A stretch of 42,186 nucleotides of DNA from Treponema sp. (GCA_024682655.1 JAIKYZ010000065.1:1-42186), one strand, 5' to 3'; positions 7,507-16,706 are shown, counted from the stretch's first letter. Numbers and translations: made by a program. The notes: generated by a model not told the origin, from the sequence alone.

Positions 7507-10419
7507 TTAATTATCTCCCTCCTTTTTTTCAGTTTTAATTCTTTTTGCAGGTCTTGGAGGAATTACAACTCCTTCTTCTGGCGGAACGTCTTCTTCCTTA
7601 AAATCATCCTGATTGAATTCTTCAATTTTACCTTTTGGTATATCTTCATCAAGTTTAAGGGCAAGTATTTTACTTACACCAGATTCCTGCATTGTAATAC
7701 CAAGCATTGTACTGGCACCCATTACAGTTTTCTTATTATGAGTAATAACAATGTACTGGCTGACATTTGCAAAACTTTCCAAGGTTGTAACAAAACTAGA
7801 AACGTTTTTATCGTCTAGGGCGGCATCAATTTCGTCCAATAAACAGAATGGAGAAGGGCGTACCTGATATGTTGCAAATAATAAGGCAACGGCAGTCATT
7901 GTTTTTTCACCACCGGATAAAAGAGCAATGTTCTCAAGTTTTTTTCCAGGTGGCTGAGCATAAATATCAATTCCGGATGTCAAAATATTGGCTGGGTCTG
8001 CGAGTTTTAATTCTGCACGACCACCATTAAAGAGACGACGGAACATATTGTGGAAATTCTTTTTAATTTTATTATAGGTTTCAAGGAATAATTCAGCAGA
8101 TTTTGATTTAATTTCCTCTGCAACGATAGTAAGATTTTCCAAACTCTTTTTTGTATCTTCATAGTTTGAATTTTGTCTTTCGTAACGTTCTTTTACTTCG
8201 TTGAATTCTTCCGGAGCCATGAGGTTTACGCTGCCAAGAGCAGATAAATCGTGTTTAGCGTTAATTAATTTGTCTTTGATTTCAGCAGAAGAGGCTGTAA
8301 TTTTATACATTTTCTCTTCGAATTCCATTAAATCTCGTGAGAATTGATCCTGGAAATTCTGCTTAATATTTCTAATATCATTATCTGAAGAGTTAAGGCT
8401 AAGAGTAAGTCTTTCGTATTGTTCCTGATATTTATTTTGTTCTGCTCGTTTTTTATCAAGAGAATCATTTTTACCAGAAACTTTTTCGTTTGTCTTAGCA
8501 ATTTCTTCATCAAGTTTAGACATTTCTTTTGCAAGTTTTTGACCCCTTGCTTCGATTTCGTCCAATTCATCCTGTATAGAAGAGATTTTTTCACTAACTT
8601 CTTCTGCTCTCTTACTTTCAGTGTAGATTTCTTCTTCGCATTCCTGCATAGAATTTTTTTCTGAAGTTAATGATCTTTCCAGAGTTGAAATCTGCTGTTC
8701 TGCAGATTGAATCTGTCCCTGCATCTGGGCTTCATTTACATTTAATTTATTTAAGGTGTCTTTATATTCTGTAATTTTCTTTGAAAGTTCTGTATTTTCA
8801 AGATTTAAATCTGAAATATTTGTGTTTATGTCGTTTACTTTCTTTGAATTTGCTGCAATTTTTTCATCAATTTCTCTCTTCTTTGTCATAATTCCTTCTG
8901 GCGAAAGGAATTCTGTGATAAAGGCAGGAGAGGCCTGGATATATTTTGCAAAATTATTTTCAAGTTGGCCAAGTTGCTTTTCTGCTTCTTCAAAGGCTTC
9001 AACAGCTTCTTTTAATGATTTGTCGTTTTCTTCTGCACTGCGTTTTTTATTTAAAAGGTCAGAGAAAATATTTTTTCTACCGGTTATGTAGATTTTTATT
9101 TTACTAAGGCTTGTGTCCAGTTCTTCTTTTGCATTTTTCATAGCATTTTCAGAAAAACCAGCGTCCTTTAATTTTTCATCGAGTTTTTTTACGATATTTT
9201 CTGTAATTGTTGCAAGTTCTTTTTGTAAAAGTATTCTTTCTTCTTCCAGTTCTTCAATCTGTTTAGAAAGATTTTCTGCTTTTTCATCATTGTTTGTAAT
9301 TTGTGAACTTGAAATCTGAATATTTTTTTCAAAAGAAGAAATATTATTCTTGATGTCGTTTAACTGTTTTGTCTTTTGATGTAATTGAGCGTTCTGATCA
9401 TCAATTTCTTCCTGAAGATTATCAATTCTTTCCTGAATTGAATTTTTTCTAACTTCAAGAGTTTGAATCTTTTCGCGGATTTCTGAAGAACGGTCGTTGA
9501 ACTGTTTTATCAATTCAAGTTTACCATTTTTTTCCTGACCAATACCTAAAAGCTGAGCCTGCTTTGCATAAAGGTCTTCCTGCATTTCTTTTACTTTATC
9601 AACATTTTCTGAGATTGTATTGTTGATTTCTTCAATTTCAAGACGAACTTTATCACGTTTATTCTGAACAGTTTTAAGTTCTTCTTCGTGTCTGGCTTTT
9701 TCCTGAACCTGATTTTTAAGTTTTAAGAGTGCAAGATCAAGTTCATAATTAAAAATATCTTCCTTTAATTTTCGATATTTGATTGTTTTATCTGACTGAG
9801 TCTTTAAGGTTTCGTACTGTCTTTTAATTTCGTTCAGAGCAATTTCGATTTGAACTAAATTTTGTCTTGTTCTTTCCAGTTCTCTTTCCGCTTCAGCACA
9901 TTCTGCTTTACTTCTTGAAATACCGGCTGCTTCTTCAAATAAGTAACGTCTGTCTTCTGGTTTACTTGAAAGAATCTGATCAATTTTACCCTGTTCCATA
10001 ACAGAATAGGCTGCTTTACCAACACCGGTGTCTAAAAATAATCTACGGATTTCAGTTGGTCCTGCCTGACGACCGTTGATAAAAAATTCCTGATCTCCAG
10101 AACGATATAAACGCCTGGTAATTGCAATTTCTTCTTCGTTAAGAGGTAAAAGGCCTTTGTCATTAGAGAGTGTTAAAGTTACTTCTGCGGCATTCAAGGC
10201 TTGACGTTGTTCTGTACCATTAAAAATAACGTCTTCCATTTTTTCTGCACGGAGATTCTTTGAGCGGTTTTCGGCTAATACCCATTTTATGGCATCAACA
10301 ACATTACTTTTACCACAACCATTTGGTCCTACCAGGGCTGTAATTCCTTCAGCAAAAGCGATGTGAGTTTTGTCTGCGAATGATTTAAAACCGTGAATAT
10401 CTAAACTTTTTAAGAACAC
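7507..10419 (-). CDS. smc: Chromosome partition ATPase SMC, short form
   Basis: The product is 970 residues. The N-terminal head carries Walker A GPNGCGKS (31-38). The C-terminal head carries the ABC signature LSGGEK (834-839) and Walker B CLLDEIDAAL (~859-868), ending in the typical ITHNKKTV...LGITMQESGVSK block. Between them are two long coiled-coil runs (~170-440 and ~530-770). Bacterial SMC is normally near 1,150-1,200 residues with a ~150-residue hinge, and here the middle (~440-530) shows no canonical glycine-rich hinge. The C-terminal tail (~930-970) is charged and Pro-rich. SMC organises and segregates chromosomes together with ScpA/ScpB. The start is a GTG with AAGGGA upstream. It is first in the run to 2423. 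Confidence 0.95.
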   Translation of the reverse strand: MFLKSLDIHGFKSFADKTHIAFAEGITALVGPNGCGKSNVVDAIKWVLAENRSKNLRAEKMEDVIFNGTEQRQALNAAEVTLTLSNDKGLLPLNEEEIAITRRLYRSGDQEFFINGRQAGPTEIRRLFLDTGVGKAAYSVMEQGKIDQILSSKPEDRRYLFEEAAGISRSKAECAEAERELERTRQNLVQIEIALNEIKRQYETLKTQSDKTIKYRKLKEDIFNYELDLALLKLKNQVQEKARHEEELKTVQNKRDKVRLEIEEINNTISENVDKVKEMQEDLYAKQAQLLGIGQEKNGKLELIKQFNDRSSEIREKIQTLEVRKNSIQERIDNLQEEIDDQNAQLHQKTKQLNDIKNNISSFEKNIQISSSQITNNDEKAENLSKQIEELEEERILLQKELATITENIVKKLDEKLKDAGFSENAMKNAKEELDTSLSKIKIYITGRKNIFSDLLNKKRSAEENDKSLKEAVEAFEEAEKQLGQLENNFAKYIQASPAFITEFLSPEGIMTKKREIDEKIAANSKKVNDINTNISDLNLENTELSKKITEYKDTLNKLNVNEAQMQGQIQSAEQQISTLERSLTSEKNSMQECEEEIYTESKRAEEVSEKISSIQDELDEIEARGQKLAKEMSKLDEEIAKTNEKVSGKNDSLDKKRAEQNKYQEQYERLTLSLNSSDNDIRNIKQNFQDQFSRDLMEFEEKMYKITASSAEIKDKLINAKHDLSALGSVNLMAPEEFNEVKERYERQNSNYEDTKKSLENLTIVAEEIKSKSAELFLETYNKIKKNFHNMFRRLFNGGRAELKLADPANILTSGIDIYAQPPGKKLENIALLSGGEKTMTAVALLFATYQVRPSPFCLLDEIDAALDDKNVSSFVTTLESFANVSQYIVITHNKKTVMGASTMLGITMQESGVSKILALKLDEDIPKGKIEEFNQDDFKEEDVPPEEGVVIPPRPAKRIKTEKKEGDN

Positions 10420-10454
10420 CTAATTATCCCTTTTTAAATTGTAATATCTTTTCT

Positions 10455-10483
10455 ATTATAATGTTTTAAGAGGGAATAGGGAA
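10455..10483 (-). promoter_or_regulatory. Candidate sigma-70 promoter for smc
   Basis: On the minus strand TATAAT (10460-10455) lies 17 nt from TTCCCT (10483-10478), in the 77-nt gap between the helicase stop and the smc GTG. The -10 is perfect but the -35 is weak. Confidence 0.45.
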
Positions 10484-10496
10484 GATATTTAAAATG

Positions 10497-11621
10497 TTAT
10501 ATTAGAGGTTCTACAACTTTTCCTTCACGGATTTCTTTTGGGTAGACTGTGATTTTTAATTTCTTTTCCAGGGCTGCAAAATGTCTCATTTCGTATTCAT
10601 CACCAATCACAAGGTTAATTCCTTTTTTACCGGCTCTGGCTGTTCTACCGCTTCTGTGAATAAAAAAATCATCGTCATTTGGTAAATCCATCTGAATTAT
10701 ATGGCTGATATCTGGGATATCAAGGCCTCTGGCGGCTAAATCACTGGTAATCAAAAGTTTACACTTTCCTGACCTGAAAGAATCAAAGGTAGATTTTCTT
10801 TTTTGTTTATCTGTCTTTGCATGAAGGGCCTGACAGTCGATTTTTTTAAATTTTAATTTTTGGTAAATATTTTCAACCTGATCTGCCCTTGAAGTAAAAA
10901 TAAGTGCCTTTTCAGGTTTTTCTGCTAAAATAAATTTTCTTAAAGTATCAATTTTATCGCGGCTTTCTGCATAAATAGCCCAGTGAGTAATTCTTGTCTG
11001 TAAGATATTTTCAGGTGGTAATAGGACATTTTCTATTCCACCGTAAAATATTTTTGTCTGTTTGTTGATTGTTGCTGTACAGGCAATTAATTCTACATCC
11101 TTTCCAATTAAGGCTCTTAGATTTTCGGTATCTTCTCTGGCTTCTTTTTTTACAAGTCTGTCAGTTTCGTCAAAAACAATGGCAAATAAATTCTGAATCT
11201 TTAATTTTTTTAATCTGATTAATTCAACTAATCTTGCGGCAGTTCCAATTATAATCTGAGGTTTTTCTTTTAAGGTTTCGATTTGTCTTCTAATTGGAGC
11301 TCCGCCTATTAATAAGGCTGTTTTCCTGTCACTTACACTTTTTGCCGCCTGATTTATTTGACTTGCAAGTTCAAAAGTTGGGGCAACGACGATTATTTTT
11401 ACATCAGTGTGATTTTCATCTTTTTCCAGCTTATCAATTAAAGGTAAAAGATAGGCAAAGGTTTTTCCAGTTCCAGTTTCTGACTGAAAAATTATGTTTT
11501 CCCCTTTTAAAATTCTTGGAATAATTTCATTTTGAACTGGAGTTGGCTCTTTAATGTTGAGTTTGTTTAATCTTGTGTTAATTTCTTGAGATAATTGTAA
11601 AAAAGAGTTTTTATCAGACAT
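10497..11621 (-). CDS. DEAD-box-like RNA helicase with DETD motif II
   Basis: About 374 residues from the ATG at 11621. An in-frame TTG two codons upstream is possible, and neither has a clear ribosome-binding site. Motifs in order: motif I SETGTGKT (47-54), PTFELASQI (Ia), GTAAR (Ib), motif II DETD (151-154), motif III TAT (182-184), DLAARGLDIPD (V) and HRSGRTARAGKKG (VI). It is a short two-domain RNA helicase with no C-terminal accessory domain, likely acting in RNA remodelling, ribosome assembly or cold adaptation. The DETD and TAT changes are departures from DEAD and SAT, but the acidic and helicase-critical residues remain. Confidence 0.92.
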   Translation of the reverse strand: MSDKNSFLQLSQEINTRLNKLNIKEPTPVQNEIIPRILKGENIIFQSETGTGKTFAYLLPLIDKLEKDENHTDVKIIVVAPTFELASQINQAAKSVSDRKTALLIGGAPIRRQIETLKEKPQIIIGTAARLVELIRLKKLKIQNLFAIVFDETDRLVKKEAREDTENLRALIGKDVELIACTATINKQTKIFYGGIENVLLPPENILQTRITHWAIYAESRDKIDTLRKFILAEKPEKALIFTSRADQVENIYQKLKFKKIDCQALHAKTDKQKRKSTFDSFRSGKCKLLITSDLAARGLDIPDISHIIQMDLPNDDDFFIHRSGRTARAGKKGINLVIGDEYEMRHFAALEKKLKITVYPKEIREGKVVEPLI

Positions 11622-11651
11622 ATTCAAACAATAGCATATTGGTCAAAAAAG

Positions 11652-11660
11652 TGCTATAAT
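11652..11660 (+). promoter_or_regulatory. Extended -10 promoter of the glycosyltransferase gene
   Basis: TGcTATAAT (11652-11660) is a perfect extended -10 element with no good -35. Transcription would start near 11667, only about 5 nt before the ATG at 11672. No ribosome-binding site exists there, so the mRNA would be practically leaderless. Confidence 0.6.
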
Positions 11661-11671
11661 CCACTTAACTT

Positions 11672-12796
11672 ATGAAAATTGGAATTGACGTATTTGGATG
11701 TAACCATGCTCGTTCTGGAGTTGGTTCTTATCTTTTGAATATATTATCAAATCTTCCCCTGGAAAAAGATATTTCGATTGAATTATTTGGTCCGGAACTT
11801 GATAGATATACTTATAATTCTGAAAATGAATTACCTTTTATTTCTCTTCCAATTGCTGATAATTTAACTATTCAAAGAAACTGGCACAGAAGAAAAATTA
11901 GAAAATTTCTTAAAAAGAGAAAATATGATTTAGTTTTATTTCCTGCCCCTGATTATGTAATTCCTAAAAAATATAAACATAAAAATGTAATCGTTGTAAA
12001 TACAACTATTACACAGGTTTTAAAATCTGAAAAGAAAAGATATATTCGTCAGATGAAAAAGGGATTTCAGCACGCGACAAAAATTATTGCCGCTTCTGAA
12101 TATATAAAGCAGGATTTAATTAATCACGGAATTTCTTCAAAAAAAATTGTAATTATTCAAAATGGAATAGATCATAAATTATTTTTCCCAACTTTAAATT
12201 ATGCGGAAGATATTGTTCAGATAAATCCTTTTGCAATTAAAAGGCCTTATTTTATTTACGCAACAAGACTTTCGGAAGAAGGAAAAAATCATTTATCCTT
12301 GATAAAGGCTTTTGAAATCTTTAAGACTAATACAGGGTTTTCTCACCGTTTGGTAATTGCGGGAGATTTTGCAAATCCTGAATATGTAGAAAAAATTCAG
12401 AGAATGGTTGTAAACAGTAATTTTGCCTCTGACATTTTCCTCTTGGGATATTTCCCACACGAAAGTCTTCCAAAACTTTTTGCCGGTGCCGAAGCTTTTA
12501 TCTTTCCGTCAGATATTGAAGGGGTAGGGCTTCCAGTTCTTGAAGCAATGGCCTGTGGTATTCCTGTTTTGTGTTCTAATAAAGGAGCCTTAAAAGAAGT
12601 TGCAGGAGATGCACCAAAATATTTTAATTCTGCCGATGTTTTTGAAATTGCAGATTTAATGCAGGATGTTATAGAAAATCCTAAGATGAGGGAAAAAATG
12701 GTTGCAAAAGGCCAGAAATATGCAGCCGGATTTGACTGGCAGATAACAGCAAATAAAACCCTTGAACTTATCAAAAATCTTATTTCTTTTAAATAA
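11672..12796 (+). CDS. GT4-family glycosyltransferase
   Basis: The product is 374 residues with a GT-B fold of two Rossmann-like domains. The N-terminus begins IGIDVFGCNHARSGVGSYLLNIL, a glycine-rich acceptor-domain start. The donor domain has the group 1 pattern: FIYATRLSEEGKNHLSLIKAF, then LLGYFPHESLPKLFAGAEAFIFPSDIEGVGLPVLEAMACGIPVLCSNKGALKEVAGDAPKYF, including the E-x7-E nucleotide-sugar motif. It transfers a sugar from a nucleotide donor to a glycan, lipid or protein. The exact substrate cannot be read from sequence. It stands alone, divergent from the helicase, and ends at a strong terminator shared with clpX. Confidence 0.92.
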   Translation: MKIGIDVFGCNHARSGVGSYLLNILSNLPLEKDISIELFGPELDRYTYNSENELPFISLPIADNLTIQRNWHRRKIRKFLKKRKYDLVLFPAPDYVIPKKYKHKNVIVVNTTITQVLKSEKKRYIRQMKKGFQHATKIIAASEYIKQDLINHGISSKKIVIIQNGIDHKLFFPTLNYAEDIVQINPFAIKRPYFIYATRLSEEGKNHLSLIKAFEIFKTNTGFSHRLVIAGDFANPEYVEKIQRMVVNSNFASDIFLLGYFPHESLPKLFAGAEAFIFPSDIEGVGLPVLEAMACGIPVLCSNKGALKEVAGDAPKYFNSADVFEIADLMQDVIENPKMREKMVAKGQKYAAGFDWQITANKTLELIKNLISFK

Positions 12797-12798
12797 AA

Positions 12799-12839
12799 AA
12801 AAGAGCATTTTGAATAAAATAAATTCAAAGTGCTCTTTT
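12799..12839. terminator. Bidirectional Rho-independent terminator
   Basis: A 17-bp stem (12799-12815 with 12823-12839, one G.U pair) encloses a 7-nt loop and is flanked by A-rich and T-rich tracts on both sides. It sits between the converging glycosyltransferase and clpX genes and can serve both. Confidence 0.88.
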
Positions 12840-12861
12840 AATTTATCTCTTCTAAAGATAA

Positions 12862-14142
12862 CTAGGCTGTTACATCAGATTCAATTTGTGGATTTTCTTT
12901 TATAATAATCTTCATTGGATCTTTTATTTTCTGTAAAACAACGTCTTTGGAAATTACTACTTTCTTTTTACCAGGAATATCAGGAACTTCAAACATAATG
13001 TCCATAAGCATTTTTTCTACAATAGTTCTAAGTCCACGAGCTCCGGTTTTCTGTCTAATTGCTTCATCTGCTATTTCTGTGATTGCATCTTTTTCGAATT
13101 CAAGATTAACATCATCAATTTCAAAAGAAGTTTTGAACTGTTTTGTAATAGCATTCTTTGGTTCTGTTAGAATTGAAACTAAATCATCTCTTGTTAATTC
13201 TTTAAGGGCACAGCAAATTGGCATACGTCCGATAAGTTCTGGAATAAGTCCAAATTTTACCAAATCATCTGGGGTTGCGCTATTTAAGAGAGTCATTTTT
13301 TCTTCTTCATTCATTAAACCGATGTTTGAACCAAAGCCCATTGAATGAGCAGAAATTCTCTGTTCAATAATCTTATCCAAGCCAACGAAAGCACCACCTA
13401 ATACAAAAAGAATATTAGTTGTGTCAATTTGTAACATTTCCTGATTAGGATGTTTACGTCCACCCTGAGGAGGAACACTTGCAACTGTACCTTCGATTAT
13501 TTTCAAGAGAGCCTGCTGAACACCTTCACCACTTACATCTCTTGTGATTGAAGTGTTTTCTGACTTTCTGGCAATTTTATCAATTTCATCAATGAAGATA
13601 ATTCCTCTTTCTGCTGCTTCAATATTTCCATCAGCGGCATTGATAAGTTTTAATAAAACATTTTCAACATCTTCACCTACATAACCTGCTTCAGTTAAAG
13701 TTGTTGCATCTGCAATGGCAAAAGGAACTTTTAATTTTTGAGCGAGTGTTTTTGCAAGTAAAGTTTTACCACTACCAGTAGGTCCGATTAAAAGAATATT
13801 AGATTTTTCCAGTTTTACAGCAGAACTATCTGCCTGAGTTCTTGTAGGAATAGACATTCTTTTGTAGTGGTTATAAACCGCTACAGAAAGAACTTTTTTA
13901 GCTTCATCCTGACCAACAACATATTGATCAAGATATTCCTTAAATTGTTTAGGAGTTGGAACATCTTTCAATTCAATTGGTGTTACATCTGAGGCTTCCT
14001 GTTCAAGAATTTCCCTGCAGATTTCTACACATTTGTTACAAATAAAAGTATTTCCTGATGGTCCCTGAATTAATTTTCTATCTCTACCTGCTGGTGCACC
14101 ACAGAAAAAACAAAATTGGTCATTTGAATTGAAGCGTTTCAT
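12862..14142 (-). CDS. clpX: ClpX, ATP-binding unfoldase of ClpXP
   Basis: The product is 426 residues. The N-terminal zinc-binding domain has Cys11, Cys14, Cys35 and Cys38 (CFFC...CNKC). The AAA+ domain carries Walker A GPTGSGKT (120-127), [14 protein letters not shown], Walker [11 protein letters not shown] and the sensor regions [19 protein letters not shown] and [10 protein letters not shown]. ClpX recognises, unfolds and feeds tagged substrates to the ClpP chamber. It lies directly after clpP (27-nt gap), the usual tig-clpP-clpX order. Confidence 0.98.
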   Translation of the reverse strand: MKRFNSNDQFCFFCGAPAGRDRKLIQGPSGNTFICNKCVEICREILEQEASDVTPIELKDVPTPKQFKEYLDQYVVGQDEAKKVLSVAVYNHYKRMSIPTRTQADSSAVKLEKSNILLIGPTGSGKTLLAKTLAQKLKVPFAIADATTLTEAGYVGEDVENVLLKLINAADGNIEAAERGIIFIDEIDKIARKSENTSITRDVSGEGVQQALLKIIEGTVASVPPQGGRKHPNQEMLQIDTTNILFVLGGAFVGLDKIIEQRISAHSMGFGSNIGLMNEEEKMTLLNSATPDDLVKFGLIPELIGRMPICCALKELTRDDLVSILTEPKNAITKQFKTSFEIDDVNLEFEKDAITEIADEAIRQKTGARGLRTIVEKMLMDIMFEVPDIPGKKKVVISKDVVLQKIKDPMKIIIKENPQIESDVTA

Positions 14143-14169
14143 AATCTTATCCTAGTAATTTAAATTTAA

Positions 14170-14769
14170 TTATTTTCTTGAAGGCATTACATGGTCTATA
14201 ATTCCATAGTCCATAGCTTCTTTTGCAGACATAAAGAAATCTCTTTCAATATCTGTTGCAATTTCATCTATTTTTTTACCTGTATCATTTGCAAGGTATT
14301 CAATAGAAAGTTTCTTTAATCTTATAATTTCTTTTGCAAGAATGGAAATATCACTTTCCTGACCTTCTACACCACCTCTAGGCTGGTGAATCATAACTCT
14401 TGAAGAAGGAAGAGCGTAACGTTTGCCTTTTGTTCCACCTGCAAGGAGAATAGCTGCCATACTTGCGGCTTGTCCCATACAAATTGTCTGAATGTCGCAC
14501 TTTACATATTTCATTGTATCGTAAATTGCAAGACCTGCTGTTACAGAACCACCTGGAGAGTTGATATAAACACTGATATCTTTGTCTGGATTTTCTGATT
14601 CCAGGAACAAAATCTGAGCAACTGCCAAATCTGCTGTTACATCATTAATTTCACCGTCGATGAAAATAATTCTGTCTTTTAACAAACGTGAAAAAATATC
14701 ATAACTTCTTTCGCCGTTTCCAGTGCGTTCAATAACTGATGGTACTAATGTGTTCATTTGTTCATTCAT
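14170..14769 (-). CDS. clpP: ClpP, ATP-dependent Clp protease proteolytic subunit
   Basis: The product is 199 residues, the usual size. The catalytic triad is visible as Ser103 in GQAASMAA, His128 in MIHQP and Asp177 in [11 protein letters not shown]. The [16 protein letters not shown] block (71-86) forms the oxyanion-hole region. The N-terminal propeptide is short. It forms the barrel that degrades proteins delivered by ClpX or ClpA/C. A clear terminator separates it from tig upstream, so clpP-clpX probably has its own promoter or depends on read-through. Confidence 0.98.
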   Translation of the reverse strand: MNEQMNTLVPSVIERTGNGERSYDIFSRLLKDRIIFIDGEINDVTADLAVAQILFLESENPDKDISVYINSPGGSVTAGLAIYDTMKYVKCDIQTICMGQAASMAAILLAGGTKGKRYALPSSRVMIHQPRGGVEGQESDISILAKEIIRLKKLSIEYLANDTGKKIDEIATDIERDFFMSAKEAMDYGIIDHVMPSRK

Positions 14770-14817
14770 ATTTATATTTCCTTACTCATAAATATAGTGA
14801 TTTAATTAAAAAAAGGC

Positions 14818-14880
14818 AAAAAAAAGTCACTGTGTTTAAACGATTTAAATAAATTTTATTAAATCAAAAAACACAATGAC
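14818..14880 (-). terminator. Terminator between tig and clpP
   Basis: On the minus strand a 12-bp outer stem (14880-14869 with 14837-14826, one G.U pair) and an inner GATTTAA/TTAAATC stem are followed by eight Ts. It lies 20 nt after the tig stop codon. Confidence 0.85.
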
Positions 14881-14900
14881 TATTTATGAGTGGGTAGGGA

Positions 14901-16253
14901 TTATCTTGTTTCAAAGAGTTCTTTGAAAGAAACTTTATCTCCCTTTGTTACTTTAACTTCTTTGTAAAGCTGATCATATAATTTATTTTCTTTTGTATCG
15001 TCAATGAGATATTCTTTAGCTCTTGGATCTGAATAATGTTTCTTTACTTCTTCTACATCCATTCCGCCTTCATCAGCGATAACTTTATACTGAGCTTCGA
15101 TTTCTTCTGGAGTTACAGAAATATTTCTTGCTCTAAGTAATGAATCAACGATGATTCTAGATTTGAGCATTTTTTCACTGTCGCCAGTCCATTCTTTAAG
15201 CATAGCTTCTTTTGTCTGACCAGATGCTGTAATCATTTTGTCCAACTGTTCTGGAGTTGTCTGGAACTGCTGTGCCATCATATTCCAGCGGCCATCAAGT
15301 TCAGCCTGAAGCATTGAAGCAGGAATATCAAATGGGTTCTTTTCAACAAGCTGTTCAAGAAGTGAATTGTTTTTAAGTTCTTTAAGTTTTCTTGATTTAG
15401 CTGTTTCCATATTTCTAGTAATATCTTTTTTCAAATCATCAAGGGTCTTATATTTATCACTTACATCCTGAGCAAAATCATCATCAAGTGCTGGAATGTC
15501 TCTTACAGCAATTTTCTTGATTGTTACGCTGATTTTCTTAGTTTTACCAGCAAGTTCTTCATTTGAATCATCTTTCTTATATTTCTTTGTGATTTCTTTT
15601 GTTTCGTTAAGTTTCATACCAACTACATCATCATCAACTTTGTAGAGGTTTTCGCCTGAACCAACTGTGAATACAAAATCTTCACGCAGACTACCGTCGA
15701 TAACTTTTCCGTCATCTCCGATTTCGCTGTAATTCATAGTAACTACATTACCTTTTTCTACAGTTCCATCTTTTTTATCAGTAATCATTGCATTTCTTTC
15801 CTGCATAGTCTTCAATTCTTCATTGATTTCTGCATCACCGATTGTTACCTGTGGTTCTTTGATTGTAATTCCTGAGAAATCTTTAACTTCTACTTTAGGG
15901 AATACATCATAAGTTACTGAATAAGTAAAATCTTTTGTCATATCCAATTCTGGAGCCTGATCCATAACTGGCTGTGCATAAGGAAGTGGACGATTGTCAG
16001 TTTCTTTTTCAAAAATTTCATTCATTGAATCATTAATAAGGTTATTTAATGTATCAATCTTAAGGGAGTCTCCATATTTCTTTTCAAGAATATTAGCTGG
16101 AACATGACCTTTTCTAAAGCCAGGAATCTGAGCATTTTTAACATAATTTGAAAGTGTTGATTTGTATGCTTCTTCAACATCTTTTTTTGCAACAGTTACT
16201 GTAAGTTTTACTGCTGATTTTTCTAAGTTTGTGAATTCTTTTGTGATTTTCAC
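14901..16253 (-). CDS. tig: Trigger factor
   Basis: The product is 450 residues. The N-terminal ribosome-binding domain contains the signature PGFRKGHVPANIL (~43-55). The middle FKBP-type PPIase domain (~160-245) contains FVFTVGSGENLYKVDDDVVGM. The C-terminal helical chaperone arms run to the end. The start is GTG, with AAGGGG 7 nt upstream. It binds nascent chains at the ribosome exit and here sits upstream of the ClpXP genes, a common arrangement. A tRNA terminator directly precedes it, so its promoter must lie in or next to that terminator. Confidence 0.97.
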   Translation of the reverse strand: MKITKEFTNLEKSAVKLTVTVAKKDVEEAYKSTLSNYVKNAQIPGFRKGHVPANILEKKYGDSLKIDTLNNLINDSMNEIFEKETDNRPLPYAQPVMDQAPELDMTKDFTYSVTYDVFPKVEVKDFSGITIKEPQVTIGDAEINEELKTMQERNAMITDKKDGTVEKGNVVTMNYSEIGDDGKVIDGSLREDFVFTVGSGENLYKVDDDVVGMKLNETKEITKKYKKDDSNEELAGKTKKISVTIKKIAVRDIPALDDDFAQDVSDKYKTLDDLKKDITRNMETAKSRKLKELKNNSLLEQLVEKNPFDIPASMLQAELDGRWNMMAQQFQTTPEQLDKMITASGQTKEAMLKEWTGDSEKMLKSRIIVDSLLRARNISVTPEEIEAQYKVIADEGGMDVEEVKKHYSDPRAKEYLIDDTKENKLYDQLYKEVKVTKGDKVSFKELFETR

Positions 16254-16280
16254 AGTTTTTACCCCTTGAATTAATATATG

Positions 16281-16317
16281 AAAAAAAAAGCGATTCAGAT
16301 GAAATCCAAATCGCTTT
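16281..16317 (-). terminator. Terminator of the Gly-Gly-Leu tRNA transcript
   Basis: On the minus strand AAAGCGATT/AATCGCTTT pairs across a 12-13 nt loop and is followed by nine Ts, just after the second tRNA-Gly. Confidence 0.85.
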
Positions 16318-16326
16318 GCTTTTTAG

Positions 16327-16398
16327 AGCGGGAAATGGGGATCGAACCCACGACATCCACCTTGGCAAGGTGGCGCACTACCACTGTGCTATTCCCGC
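16327..16398 (-). tRNA. tRNA-Gly (GCC)
   Basis: A 72-nt cloverleaf on the minus strand: acceptor GCGGGAA with TTCCCGC, anticodon loop TTGCCAA giving GCC, T-arm GGGTTCGATCCCC. CCA is not encoded. It is identical to the copy at 16434. Confidence 0.96.
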
Positions 16399-16433
16399 AA
16401 AAATTTGCATCTGAATATTCAGATCTGCAGTAG

Positions 16434-16505
16434 AGCGGGAAATGGGGATCGAACCCACGACATCCACCTTGGCAAGGTGGCGCACTACCACTGTGCTATT
16501 CCCGC
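16434..16505 (-). tRNA. tRNA-Gly (GCC), second copy
   Basis: Sequence-identical to the copy at 16327 and displaced by 107 bp, so a recent tandem duplication or gene conversion. Anticodon GCC. CCA is not encoded. Confidence 0.96.
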
Positions 16506-16527
16506 ATAAAAATTATCGCAAGTAAAT

Positions 16528-16607
16528 TGCGAGAGGAGGGACTTGAACCCTCACGCCTAAGCACTAGATCCTAAGTCTAGCGTGTATGCCAATTTCACCA
16601 CTCTCGC
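16528..16607 (-). tRNA. tRNA-Leu (TAG)
   Basis: An 80-nt class II tRNA on the minus strand. Acceptor GCGAGAG pairs with CTCTCGC, anticodon loop CTTAGGA gives TAG, and a variable arm (TGCTTAGGCG) is present. It is first in the minus-strand tRNA transcript. Confidence 0.95.
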
Positions 16608-16635
16608 GTGATGGCTAAATCTAACCACATAAAAA

Positions 16636-16664
16636 AATATAAAGAAAACGCTTAAAACTGTCAA
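16636..16664 (-). promoter_or_regulatory. Strong sigma-70 promoter for the Leu-Gly-Gly tRNAs
   Basis: TTGACA (16664-16659), 17-nt spacer, TATATT (16641-16636) on the minus strand, about 29 nt before the tRNA-Leu 5' end. The -35 is perfect. Confidence 0.88.
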
Positions 16665-16706
16665 TACGTCAAGTGTAAAATATTTAATATTATGAGGATT
16701 TTGCTC

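Noticed and set aside
8328..9319. Several open frames of 68-111 codons within smc on other frames
   Set aside because: They are Phe/Ser-rich or Lys/Leu-rich shadows of the coiled-coil coding sequence, without ribosome-binding sites.
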